Source of the DNA: Clostridium luticellarii
Lineage (GTDB): Bacteria > Bacillota > Clostridia > Clostridiales > Clostridiaceae
Length of the DNA: 64,000 bases
Assembly: GCF_002995845.1 (NCBI RefSeq)
Contig: NZ_PVXP01000003.1
Coordinates: forward strand, 79,645-143,644
Direction of reading: 5' to 3'
The position numbers and the translations under genes were made by a program. Of the stretch, positions 27,558 through 36,656 are shown piece by piece (the first letter of the stretch is position 1; each line of letters opens with the position of its first letter). Below the pieces are notes generated by a model. That model made no database searches and was not told the origin of the DNA. It worked only from the letters and a program-made list of their open reading frames with translations.

Positions 27558-29605
27558 ATGAACCTAACAAGTACGCCCAATAGATTAATTAGCGAGAAAA
27601 GTCCCTATCTATTACAACACGCCTACAATCCTGTGGATTGGTTTCCCTGGGGACAGGAAGCATTTGATAAGGCGAAATCAGAAGATAAACCAATCTTTTT
27701 ATCTATTGGGTATAGCTGAATTGGTTCATGAAAAACACATGTCACTGGTGCCACGTTATGGCCCATGAAAGTTTCGAAGATTCAGATGTGGCCAAAATAC
27801 TAAACGATAATTTTGTCTCAATAAAAGTGGATAGAGAAGAAAGACCCGACGTAGACAGCGTCTATATGAAAATATGCCAATCCATCACAGGTAGTGGCGG
27901 ATGGCCTCTTACGGTTATCATGACCCCGGAGCAAAAGCCTTTTTTTGCAGGAACCTATTTCCCAAAAGATGATATAGGTGAAGCTTTAGGACTGACAAGT
28001 ATTTTAAAACGTATTTCCACAACATGGGATTTAAACAGAGCCCAACTTTTGCAGGCAAGTAGCTCCTTAATGGATTCAATAGCCGAATCCAACAAGGCTC
28101 CCTTAAAGGGCATTGAGAAAGACATACTTGAAAAAGCCTTTTCTGAGTTCAAACGTAATTTTGACCAGGTATATGGAGGATTCGGCGCTGCTCCGAAATT
28201 TCCAACACCTCATAATCTGCTTTTTCTATTAAGATATTTTTACATTACCAGGGAAAATTCTGCCCTTGAAATGGTAAAAAAAACACTGGACTGCATGCAA
28301 AAAGGAGGTATATATGATCATATAGGCTTTGGATTCAGCCGTTATTCCACAGACAGAAAATGGCTTATACCCCATTTCGAAAAAATGCTCTATGACAATG
28401 CACTGCTTGCCATAGCATATGTAGAGACCTTTCAGGTCACCGGAAATAAAAAGTACTCGGAAACTGCAGAGAATATGCTAACTTACATTCTAAGGGATAT
28501 GACTTCAAAAGAAGGAGGTTTTTATTCTGCAGAAGATGCAGATTCTGAAGGAGAAGAAGGTAAATTTTATACCTGGACCACAGAAGAAATAAAAGAAATT
28601 CTGGGAGAAGAAAATGGAAATAAGTTCTGCAATTATTTCAACATATCACCTTCCGGTAATTTCAACGGCAAAAATATACCCAATTTAATAGGATCCTCCA
28701 TTTTAACTGAAGATATGAATTTCATAAAAAGCAGCAGGAAAAAGCTGTTTAAAGCAAGAGAAACCAGGGTACATCCCCATAAGGACGACAAGATATTGAC
28801 TTCCTGGAACGGTCTTATGATTGCAGCCATGTCAATAGCCGGAAGAGTTTTAAACAATAAGAAATATACAATGGCAGCAAAAAGTGCAGCTGATTTCATC
28901 TTTAAGAATTTGATAGGTGAAAAAGGGAGGCTTCTGGCAAGTTACCGCGATGGAAGTTCTTCCCTTCCAGGTTATTTGGACGATTATGCCTTTCTGATAT
29001 GGGGACTAATAGAATTATACGAATCAACCTACAATGTAGAGTATCTGGAAAAAGCCCTGGATTTAAATGAAGATCTGTTTGAATTTTTCTGGGATGAAAA
29101 GGAGGGAGGTTTTTTTCTGTACGGGAAAGACAGCCAGCAGCTGATTATGCGTCCAAAGGAAATATACGACGGTGCCATTCCCTCCGGCAATTCTGCAGCA
29201 GTACTTAATATGCTCAGATTGTCACATTTAACCACCAGTTATGAATTCAAGGGTAAAATTCAGCAGTTGTTTGAAAATTTTTCTGATGAAATAAACGGAT
29301 TTCCCATGGCATACTCCTTTTTACTGTGTGGACTGCTGTTTTCCAAATATCCCACGAGACAGATCATAATATCTGCAGGAGATAACAGCGAAGATACAAA
29401 AAAAGCAGTGGCCCTTGTGAATAAAAAATATAACCCATTTTCAATTTCTCTTTTATATTCCCACTTAAATGAGGATTTAGTAAAATTTCTTCCCTCCATC
29501 AGCAGCTATATTGCCATCAGGGGAAAAACAACTGTATACATCTGTGAAAACTTCACCTGTCAAAAGCCCATCACAGATATGAACCTTCTGCAGACTCTGC
29601 TGTAG
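27558..29605 (+). pseudogene. Thioredoxin-domain (DUF255/YyaL-type) protein, split by a 20-nt insertion
   Basis: The gene starts at 27558 (ATG after AAAGGAGGTGG) and encodes the DUF255 N-terminus up to IFLSIGYS, where a TGA follows. The expected continuation TCHWCHVMAHESFED resumes in another frame from about 27737. The intervening 20 bases (27717-27736) are extra compared with the family and break the frame. The remaining 600 residues are open to 29605 and look intact, including the CHWC motif and the glycosidase-like toroid. A downstream product could start at ATG 27728, but no ribosome site precedes it. Confidence 0.8.
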
Positions 29606-29632
29606 ATACTTAAAAAACAAAAGAATAAAAAA

Positions 29633-29660
29633 CCCTGCATGAAAAAATATATGTGCAGGG
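29633..29660 (-). terminator. Terminator of the DUF3867-like gene, perhaps bidirectional
   Basis: The arms CCCTGCA and TGCAGGG pair; on the minus strand the hairpin is followed by TTTTTTATTCTTTTG. It lies between convergent genes. Confidence 0.75.
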
Positions 29661-29674
29661 CTGTTGTCTTGCAA

Positions 29675-30247
29675 TCAATACTCAAAAGTCCCGACATTTT
29701 CACACAGGGATATTTGAAGCTTTTTATCTTTTACCACCTTTTTATAAGAACATAAAAATTCATTTAACTCAGAATCCTGTAAATTTATCTCTTTCTGACT
29801 TTTTAAAATAACCTTGTCATCGCTTATAAATGCAGTCAGATCATTCAAGGAATTTTTTATATCATAGGTGGTCATGATGGAACTGCCTATACCGTCCTTG
29901 TATTTTTCCTGAAAGCTCAATTTTTTTCTCAAGGTTTCATAATCAGAATTTTTCTCCACGTGGGGAATTTCAATACCCATGCTCTTCATCTGATTTTCTA
30001 CATCTTCCATATTAAATCCGTATCTTTTCATAAGTTCTTTCTGGATGTTAAACAGCTTTTCCTGGGATATATTGTTTTTGGTCATATATTCCTGAATATC
30101 TCTATAAAAGTCACCCATGGAAAGCTTACCCTGGGACATATCGTAGGAAAGCTGGTATACATAATCTTCAAATTTCTCCACATCTTTTTCTCTGGCCTTG
30201 TTTTTAATATCATTAAAATTTACAATTCTATCATCTTTATCACTCAT
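29675..30247 (-). CDS. Clostridial protein of unknown function (DUF3867-like)
   Basis: This is a 190-residue cytoplasmic, charged, mainly helical protein (FEDYVYQLSYDMSQGKLSMG; ISQEKLFNIQKELMKRYGFN). It resembles a clostridial family of unknown function, which I tentatively equate with DUF3867. The ATG at 30247 follows AGAGAGGATTTTT; the frame is open six codons further upstream. It is transcribed alone with a strong terminator. Confidence 0.7.
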   Translation of the reverse strand: MSDKDDRIVNFNDIKNKAREKDVEKFEDYVYQLSYDMSQGKLSMGDFYRDIQEYMTKNNISQEKLFNIQKELMKRYGFNMEDVENQMKSMGIEIPHVEKNSDYETLRKKLSFQEKYKDGIGSSIMTTYDIKNSLNDLTAFISDDKVILKSQKEINLQDSELNEFLCSYKKVVKDKKLQISLCENVGTFEY

Positions 30248-30268
30248 AAAAATCCTCTCTTTCATATA

Positions 30269-30354
30269 AAGTGATTCTTTTAATATTTAATATCTGCACT
30301 GCAAATAAATTATGAATCCTGCATTGTACATTGAAAGCAAGTGACAGCTTTCGG
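30269..30354 (+). mobile_element. Putative mini-element, second intergenic copy
   Basis: This 86-base stretch begins AAGTGATTCTT and ends AGCTTTCGG, followed by ATAAATTA as at 27531. Inside is TTTAATATTTAATATCTGCA. It is non-coding and lies between the DUF3867-like gene and rmuC. Confidence 0.45.
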
Positions 30355-30490
30355 ATAAATTAAAAATCATCTATATATTAATTTTATCAAAATTCGCAAT
30401 ATAATACTATATAAATATTAAAACCTGTTTATTTAACAATAAAACAATATTATAATGAATATAATAAGTTTTGACAATTGGAGTGATCTT

Positions 30491-31762
30491 ATGGAAAAAG
30501 CTATTATAATTCTTATGGTACTAAATGTAGTTTTAACCTCTATACTCATACTGAAGGGAAATACAGACAAAAATTCAAAAGATATCTCAAATTTATACAA
30601 ATCTATAAGGGACATTTTTACAGATATGGATTCTACAATAAAGGATGAATTCTCAAGAAACAGACAGGAAAACAGTTCTTCAAGAACTCAAAGCAATATT
30701 GAGCTCTCCAATAATCTGAAAAATATTTCCGATATACAGAGAAATCAGCTGGACAGCTTTTCCAAGCAGCTTTTATCCCTTACAAATTCCAACGAAGAAA
30801 AACTCAACAAGATGAGAGAAACAATTGAAACAAGAATTTTAGCACTTCAAAATGGAAATGACAAAAAACTTGAGGAGATCAGAAATCTGGTGGATGAAAA
30901 ACTCAATGAATCCCTGGACAAAAAACTCACAACTTCTTTTTCCTCCATAAGCCAGAGATTGGAGATACTCTATAAACAACTTGGTGAAATAGGAAGCCTG
31001 GCAAATGGTGTAAATGATCTAAAAAGGGCACTTACAAATATAAAAGTGAGGGGAACATTTGGAGAAATTCAGTTGAATTCCATATTGGAGGACATTCTTA
31101 CAAGGGAACAGTATGAAACAAATGTAGCAACTAAAAAAGGAAGTAATGAAAGAGTTGAGTTTGCCATTAAAATCCCCTCAAAGGATGAAAAAAATCAATT
31201 TATATATCTGCCCATAGATTCAAAATTCCCTCAGGAGGACTATCAGAAACTGCTGTCTGCAGAAGAAAAGGGAGACAAGCTTTTGGTAGATCAGTCAAAA
31301 AAGGCTTTAATTGCCAGAATAAAATCAGAGGCTCAGGATGTAAGCAAAAAGTACCTTGATCCTCCAAATACGACTGACTTTGGGATCATATTTCTTCCCA
31401 CTGAAAGTCTCTATTCAGAGGTAGTAAAGGAAGCGGGGCTTATGGAACAGCTGCAAAAAAAATTCAAAATTATAGTAACCGGTCCATCTACAATAGCGGC
31501 TTTTCTAAACAGTCTCCAGATGGGCTTCAGAACTCTGGCAATCGAAAGGCGTTCCAGTGAAGTCTGGGAACTTCTTGGTGCTGTTAAAACCCAGTTTTCA
31601 AAATTTGGTGATATTCTTGAAAAAACTCAGAAAAAACTTCAAGAAGCCAGCAATACCATAGAAACAGCTTCAAGAAAATCAAGAACTATAGAAAGAAAAT
31701 TAAGATCAGTGGAAGAGTTACCTTTAGATAAGAGCAGCAGTATACTAGAGGCAAAGGAATAA
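30491..31762 (+). CDS. rmuC: RmuC family DNA recombination protein
   Basis: RmuC proteins limit recombination at inverted repeats and carry a nuclease-like core. The protein has an N-terminal membrane anchor (about residues 5-20), a long coiled coil (about 30-165) and the conserved core with VRGTFGEIQLNSILEDILT, YLPIDSKFPQEDYQ and FLPTESLYSEVV. I place the start at the ATG at 30491 after GGAGTGATCTT; the frame is open 12 codons upstream. Confidence 0.93.
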   Translation: MEKAIIILMVLNVVLTSILILKGNTDKNSKDISNLYKSIRDIFTDMDSTIKDEFSRNRQENSSSRTQSNIELSNNLKNISDIQRNQLDSFSKQLLSLTNSNEEKLNKMRETIETRILALQNGNDKKLEEIRNLVDEKLNESLDKKLTTSFSSISQRLEILYKQLGEIGSLANGVNDLKRALTNIKVRGTFGEIQLNSILEDILTREQYETNVATKKGSNERVEFAIKIPSKDEKNQFIYLPIDSKFPQEDYQKLLSAEEKGDKLLVDQSKKALIARIKSEAQDVSKKYLDPPNTTDFGIIFLPTESLYSEVVKEAGLMEQLQKKFKIIVTGPSTIAAFLNSLQMGFRTLAIERRSSEVWELLGAVKTQFSKFGDILEKTQKKLQEASNTIETASRKSRTIERKLRSVEELPLDKSSSILEAKE

Positions 31763-31862
31763 TTTGATATTTCTCCTATATTTTATTTTCATAATATAAT
31801 TTTACCTGAACAGCTCATAATATAATTTTTCGGATCATATACTAATTCAGGAGATGATCATA

Positions 31863-32321
31863 TTGGAATCAACTGTTATATTAATTATAATATTGGCAGC
31901 TGCAGTTATAGGCAGAGCAAACTCTGTTGCCACAGCTGTCTGCATACTTTTACTTTTGAAACTTTTAAATGTGGATAAGTACATATTTCCCTCTTTAGAG
32001 AAAAACGGAGTTTTCTGGGGAATTGTGATACTGGTTGCCTCCATTCTAATTCCAATAGCAAACGGAAATGTAAAATATACAAATATCATAGGCATATTTA
32101 CCTCATGGATCGGATTATTTGCTCTGCTGGCCTCACTTTTTACAACTTATTTAAGTGGTCTTGGAATGCAGTATTTGACTGTACAGGGACACAGCGAAGT
32201 CATGCCTGCCCTGATACTTGGAGCAGTAATTGCAGCTGCATTTTTAGGAGGAGTTCCAGTAGGTCCACTTATAACTTCAGGAATAATTGCATTCGGATTA
32301 AAACTTTTCCACAAAATTTAA
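31863..32321 (+). CDS. DUF441 family membrane protein
   Basis: This is a small integral membrane protein of about 152 residues with four to five hydrophobic spans, ending in the GGVPVGPLITSGIIAFGLKL motif typical of the DUF441/YeaL family. Function is unknown. I favour the TTG at 31863, which has CAGGAG at proper spacing, over an ATG three codons earlier that abuts the ribosome site. Confidence 0.85.
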   Translation: MESTVILIIILAAAVIGRANSVATAVCILLLLKLLNVDKYIFPSLEKNGVFWGIVILVASILIPIANGNVKYTNIIGIFTSWIGLFALLASLFTTYLSGLGMQYLTVQGHSEVMPALILGAVIAAAFLGGVPVGPLITSGIIAFGLKLFHKI

Positions 32322-32376
32322 ACACATATGCTAGTTAACTTTCTTATTATGATATAATTATCCCGAGGTGAATGCA

Positions 32377-33093
32377 ATGGATGAATCAAAAATTCCAAAC
32401 CACATATATCAAATGTCAACAATAAATGCTTTAGTGTCAGGACTTTACGATGGATGCATCTCATTAAATAAGCTTCTTCAAAAAGGAAATTTCGGAATAG
32501 GCACCTTCAAAGGGCTAGACGGTGAATTGACTTTGCTAAATGGCAGCTTTTACCGCACAAGACCTGATGGAAGTGTTTACAAATGCACAAAAAATGAATT
32601 TGTTCCTTTTGCTGTGGTAACCGAATTTGAGGAATACCGTACTTACAGCATCAGAGATTGCAATTGCTATGCCAATATAAAAAAATACCTTGACAATTTA
32701 ATCGAGAGTAAAAATGTATTTTATGCTTTTTATTTTAACGGTGTATTCAGCCACATGAAGACCAAAACCGTAGTAAAACAGAATTTACCCTACAGGCCCA
32801 TGCTGAATGCCATTAGAGATCAACATGTTTTTGAATATGATGAGGTCGAAGGACACCTGATGGGATTTAGATGCCCTTCTTTTGTAGAAGGTCTCAACGT
32901 TCCAGGATATCATTTTCATTTTATAAGCAAAGATAAAAAATTGGGCGGACATGTAAGTGAATTCTCCATTAAAAATGCAGATGTTCGTATTCAAAAGTGT
33001 TCCTGCTTTAGAATGGAACTTCCCGATAATGAGAATTTCTACAACATGAAAGTCACAAACAGAAATAATGAAATAAAACAAGTTGAGAAATAA
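32377..33093 (+). CDS. budA: Alpha-acetolactate decarboxylase
   Basis: This enzyme converts 2-acetolactate to acetoin, the step leading to 2,3-butanediol. The 238-residue protein shows the family start (IYQMSTINALVSGLYDG), GIGTFKGLDGEL, and the zinc ligands in GYHFHFISKDKKLGGHV. The ATG at 32377 follows GAGGTGAATGCA. It is not in an operon with acetolactate synthase here. A GGGGACTGACCCC repeat follows the stop. Confidence 0.95.
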   Translation: MDESKIPNHIYQMSTINALVSGLYDGCISLNKLLQKGNFGIGTFKGLDGELTLLNGSFYRTRPDGSVYKCTKNEFVPFAVVTEFEEYRTYSIRDCNCYANIKKYLDNLIESKNVFYAFYFNGVFSHMKTKTVVKQNLPYRPMLNAIRDQHVFEYDEVEGHLMGFRCPSFVEGLNVPGYHFHFISKDKKLGGHVSEFSIKNADVRIQKCSCFRMELPDNENFYNMKVTNRNNEIKQVEK

Positions 33094-33108
33094 AGGGGAC
33101 TGACCCCA

Positions 33109-33137
33109 TTGACAAAATTTTTATTTAGGTATATTAT
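33109..33137 (+). promoter_or_regulatory. Vegetative promoter of the S-box transcript
   Basis: TTGACA and TATTAT are separated by exactly 17 bases. The transcript would start near 33144, just before the SAM riboswitch. Confidence 0.75.
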
Positions 33138-33160
33138 AGAAAAAATCAAATAATTTAAAT

Positions 33161-33261
33161 CTTATCAAGAGCGGTGGAGGGATTTGGCCCTATGATGCCC
33201 GACAACCAACATTTCATTTAATGTATGGTGTTAATTCCAACAGATTATTCTGAAAGATAAG
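33161..33261 (+). ncRNA. SAM-I riboswitch (S-box leader)
   Basis: The leader has the S-box layout: P1 strands CTTATC and GATAAG at the two ends, the AGAGCGGTGGAGGGA motif, GGCCCTATGATGCCCGACAACC, and a later AATGGTGTTAATTCC element. In this class, binding of S-adenosylmethionine favours the downstream terminator at 33285-33320 and turns off the PLP enzyme that follows. Confidence 0.95.
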
Positions 33262-33284
33262 AAAAATTTTCAAGTTGTAACTTT

Positions 33285-33320
33285 AAAGCTGTTTTTCTTA
33301 TGAAAAACAGCTTTTTATTT
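33285..33320 (+). terminator. S-box expression-platform terminator
   Basis: AAAGCTGTTTTTC and GAAAAACAGCTTT form a perfect 13-base stem followed by TTATTTTA. It sits between the aptamer and the start codon of the sulfur-metabolism gene. Confidence 0.9.
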
Positions 33321-33353
33321 TATACTATATACAATTCACGAGGAGGAAAATAT

Positions 33354-34526
33354 ATGAGCAAAGAAACTAGTTTCATAACAAAATGCATTCACGTGGGAAA
33401 TGGTATTGACAAAGAAACCAGGGCCATAAGGCGGCCAATAACCATGGCAAACTGTTACAGGCTCCCCGAAGATGCATCTTCAATCAACTGGAGTGATCCA
33501 AACCAGATATTATATACCAGAAATACCTCTGCAAATCAACTTTATCTTCAGCAAAGACTTGCTTCACTGGAAGGTGCAGAAGACTGTGTGGTCCTTGCAA
33601 GTGGTGTTGCTGCACTGGCAGGTGTATTTTTTACTTTCCTTGACAAAAATTCACATGTAATCTGTTCAAATGTATCATATATAGCAGTTTACAGACTGTT
33701 AAACGAATATCTTCCTGAAAAATACAATATAGAGACATCCCTTGTAGATACCTCAAACCTGGAAGAAATAAAAAAGGCCATACGCCCCAATACCAGGCTC
33801 ATTCATGTTGAGACTCCAGGAAACCCCACTACGAGGATAAGCGACATTGAAGAAATTGCAAAAATTGCAAAATCCGCAGGAGCTCTACTTAGTGTTGACA
33901 GCACATTTGCTTCCCCATACCTGCAGCGCCCTCTTGAACTGGGAGCAGATCTTGTTATACACAGTTTGACAAAATATATAAATGGACATGGTGATGCCAT
34001 GGGTGGAGCAGTGCTGGGCAAAAAAGATCTCATAGACAAAATTAAAGCCCAGGCCATGGTGAATCTGGGGGGAACTATAAGTCCTTTTAATGCATGGCTT
34101 ATAATGAGAGGTGTTGTGACACTTCCCCTGCGTATGGAGCAGCACAGCCATACCGCTCTCAAAGTTGCCCAATATCTGGAATCAAATTCTTCAGTTAAGT
34201 TCGTGGCATATCCGGGTCTTGAAAGCCATCCGCAGCATGAAATTGCCAAAAAACAGATGAAGCTCTACTCAGGAATTATAGCTTTTGCACTTAAAGCAGA
34301 TGCGGAAACTCATAATAAATTTATAAATTCACTTGAGCTCATCGTCCCTGCGGTTTCCCTGGGACATGACGAGAGCCTGATTGTATACACTGGAGCAAGT
34401 GATGAAAGGATCAATTTTTATCCAGAAAATTTCAGAGATGGATACATAAGATTCAGTGTAGGACTTGAAAGTGCGGAAGACATCATTGAAGACTTAAAAC
34501 AGGCCTTGCAAAAATGCGGACTATAA
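33354..34526 (+). CDS. Cys/Met-metabolism PLP enzyme (cystathionine gamma-synthase / OAH sulfhydrylase type)
   Basis: This 390-residue enzyme belongs to the trans-sulfuration PLP family. The Schiff-base lysine is K207 in HSLTKYINGHGD, with SVDSTFASPYLQRPL and ETPGNPTTRI as further family marks. The start is ATG at 33354 after GAGGAGGAAAATAT. Control by a SAM riboswitch points to methionine or cysteine synthesis rather than breakdown, but methionine gamma-lyase cannot be excluded by sequence alone. Confidence 0.85.
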   Translation: MSKETSFITKCIHVGNGIDKETRAIRRPITMANCYRLPEDASSINWSDPNQILYTRNTSANQLYLQQRLASLEGAEDCVVLASGVAALAGVFFTFLDKNSHVICSNVSYIAVYRLLNEYLPEKYNIETSLVDTSNLEEIKKAIRPNTRLIHVETPGNPTTRISDIEEIAKIAKSAGALLSVDSTFASPYLQRPLELGADLVIHSLTKYINGHGDAMGGAVLGKKDLIDKIKAQAMVNLGGTISPFNAWLIMRGVVTLPLRMEQHSHTALKVAQYLESNSSVKFVAYPGLESHPQHEIAKKQMKLYSGIIAFALKADAETHNKFINSLELIVPAVSLGHDESLIVYTGASDERINFYPENFRDGYIRFSVGLESAEDIIEDLKQALQKCGL

Positions 34527-34530
34527 AACA

Positions 34531-34571
34531 GGGACTGACCCCCTTCCATAAAATAGAAGGGGGTCAGTCCC
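34531..34571. terminator. Bidirectional terminator made of two facing GGGACTGACCCCC repeats
   Basis: A perfect 16-base stem (GGGACTGACCCCCTTC at 34531-34546 and complement at 34556-34571) with a 9-base loop separates two convergent genes. The TGTTTTATAG tail on the minus strand supports termination. The arms are the same GGGGACTGACCCC motif seen at other gene ends in the window. Confidence 0.8.
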
Positions 34572-35297
34572 CTATTTACCACTTAAATCCACTATATGCG
34601 TATCCGGAATACAGTTCTCTACAATAATCCTGGCGAAATTGCACCAGCTTAGACACTGATCAAGTATTATGGAATCGCTGGTCACTACATATTCTTTGCC
34701 ATATAAAAAAGAATCCACTGAATCCATGAGCTCTACCTTCACACGGGTATTCCAGCCTGCAGAACTCTCCAATATGAATTTTTTCAATCTTCCAGAATTT
34801 GAAACGCCTTTGTCCAAAAAAAATTCAGCCCCGGCGGCCTCCGTGATGTAAAGTTCTTTTCCTACCGCATTTACGGCGAGACGAGTTTTATCGATAATCC
34901 TATATGTACCTCTAAGCCCTGCCAGATCCCTGAATGTACCATCACTGCACAGTATTATAGGTGCTCCTGAAAAGGCTGCCTCCAACGTAATGATCAAATT
35001 AAATCCATCTATATACAAAATGCTGTTCTTCAATGCATTTCCACAAATGCACTTTGATATTCTAGCCTCTGATTTTTCATCCGATGCTGTAGAACGCCTG
35101 AGAGCATCTCTCTGCCTGGAAGAAAACTGGTAATGGTTTCCAACCATCTTCAGAACAGAATTTACATTGTAATCTCTATTGAGAAGCCATTTTATCTCAT
35201 GTTGGGCCTTCTGAAGCTTTACAACAGCTTCTCCTGAAAACCACCTGTCATCTTCAGCATCAATTCCCCTATTAACCGTCTTTAATTTCCCACACAT
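34572..35297 (-). CDS. DUF434 family protein
   Basis: This is a cytoplasmic protein of about 241 residues, matching a family (DUF434 with a following conserved domain) found in clostridia and archaea. The N-terminal part reads AVVKLQKAQHEIKWLLNRDY, and a central YIDGFNLIITLEAAFSGAPI block resembles a PIN/NYN-type nuclease-like core. The ATG at 35297 follows GGGAGATATGAT; the frame is open 15 codons upstream. Function is unknown. Confidence 0.75.
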   Translation of the reverse strand: MCGKLKTVNRGIDAEDDRWFSGEAVVKLQKAQHEIKWLLNRDYNVNSVLKMVGNHYQFSSRQRDALRRSTASDEKSEARISKCICGNALKNSILYIDGFNLIITLEAAFSGAPIILCSDGTFRDLAGLRGTYRIIDKTRLAVNAVGKELYITEAAGAEFFLDKGVSNSGRLKKFILESSAGWNTRVKVELMDSVDSFLYGKEYVVTSDSIILDQCLSWCNFARIIVENCIPDTHIVDLSGK

Positions 35298-35512
35298 ATC
35301 ATATCTCCCACAACAAATAATAATAAAGCAATTCATCAACATCTATTTTACCCCATTTATAAAGGTTATACTATGCAATTTCAATTTTAAACCTTTATTC
35401 ACAAAATTTCTGCAGATAGATTTTACGTTTCCCACTGGATTTTATATCAAATACTCTATTTAAACTGCATTAAATTTTTTAGAGGAACATGGAGTTGGTC
35501 TTTATTCAAGTA

Positions 35513-35541
35513 TTGACATATTATCAATTTAATGATATTAT
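35513..35541 (+). promoter_or_regulatory. Promoter of the opp operon
   Basis: TTGACA and TATTAT are separated by exactly 17 bases. The start site near 35548 would give a leader of about 170 bases before oppB. A second element in that leader is an 18-codon reading frame at 35641-35697 (MMEMRSYNAADADMKQLQ). I recognise no riboswitch class in the leader. Confidence 0.65.
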
Positions 35542-35721
35542 TGAGAAAAATATAGAAATTGCAAGTTGGGCTTTATTTTCCTGCATAGTATAAAATTTAT
35601 TCACTATTTTAAGACAAACCGGGGTGAATTATCGCTGCCTATGATGGAAATGCGTTCGTATAATGCTGCAGATGCAGACATGAAGCAGTTACAATAGAAT
35701 GTATAATTGGGGGAATATAAA

Positions 35722-36642
35722 ATGTCAAAATATATTTTGAAAAGGTTATTTTACAGTATTATAACAATTTGGATAGTAATATCAATAACCTTTTTGCTTA
35801 TGCACTTGATTCCAGGTGGTCCCTTCGACGACGAAAAGAAGCTTCCGCCCCAGATCAAAGCTAAGCTGGAAGAAAAATTTGGATTAGACAAGCCGCTCGG
35901 CACACAGTATACCACATATCTAGGTGATATAATACATGGCGATCTGGGGCCATCCATGAGATACGAAGGCAAAACCGTAAATGAAGTAGTATTTAATTCA
36001 TTTCCCGTATCTGCAAAAATAGGGTTATTATCTATAGCTTTTGCACTGATATTCGGCTTGTTCATGGGAATAATTGCTGCACTCCACCAGGGAAAATGGC
36101 CCGACAGCGCGGCAATGCTCATATCAACTATAGGAGTCACCATTCCCAACTTCGTAATGGCCACCTTTTTCATTTATTTTTTTGCGGTCAAATTAGGCTG
36201 GTTTCCTGCAGTGGGACTGGACAGTCCTTCAAGCTATGTACTTCCCTCTGTAGCTCTTGGTGCATATTCCATGTCATTTATAGCCAGGCTGTCTAGATCC
36301 AGCTTGCTGGAAGTAATACGCCAGGACTACATAAAGGTAGAAAAAGCAAAGGGTCTCTCTCAAAACGTAATAATATATAAACACGCTTTGAAAAACTCTC
36401 TCATACCCATAGTTACATATATAGGTCCATTATTTGCCGGAATACTCACCGGAAGCTTTGTAATCGAAACCTTGTTTGGAATACCCGGTCTGGGAAGAGA
36501 TTTTGTCCAAAGCATATATAACAGGGACTACACTACCATATTGGGTATTACCATATTTTACAGTTCATTCTTGGTGCTCTGCAATTTAATTGTGGATATA
36601 CTGTACGTTATTATCGATCCAAGAATAAAACTTGAGGCTTAA
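35722..36642 (+). CDS. oppB: Oligopeptide ABC transporter permease OppB/DppB
   Basis: This is a 306-residue permease with six membrane spans and the binding-protein-dependent transport motif EAA loop (KVEKAKGLSQNVIIYKHALK). The N-terminus (ILKRLFYSIITIWIVISITF) and the PGLGRDFVQSIYNRDY C-terminal segment are typical of OppB/DppB. The ATG at 35722 follows GGGGGA. It is the first gene of oppBCDFA. Confidence 0.93.
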   Translation: MSKYILKRLFYSIITIWIVISITFLLMHLIPGGPFDDEKKLPPQIKAKLEEKFGLDKPLGTQYTTYLGDIIHGDLGPSMRYEGKTVNEVVFNSFPVSAKIGLLSIAFALIFGLFMGIIAALHQGKWPDSAAMLISTIGVTIPNFVMATFFIYFFAVKLGWFPAVGLDSPSSYVLPSVALGAYSMSFIARLSRSSLLEVIRQDYIKVEKAKGLSQNVIIYKHALKNSLIPIVTYIGPLFAGILTGSFVIETLFGIPGLGRDFVQSIYNRDYTTILGITIFYSSFLVLCNLIVDILYVIIDPRIKLEA

Positions 36643-36656
36643 GGGAGGGATAAGAG

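Noticed and set aside
34531..34571. CRISPR repeat
   Set aside because: Only two facing copies forming a hairpin are present, with no regular spacers or array.
35548..35721. Riboswitch in the opp leader
   Set aside because: No conserved aptamer elements of a known class could be recognised; only the leader length is notable.
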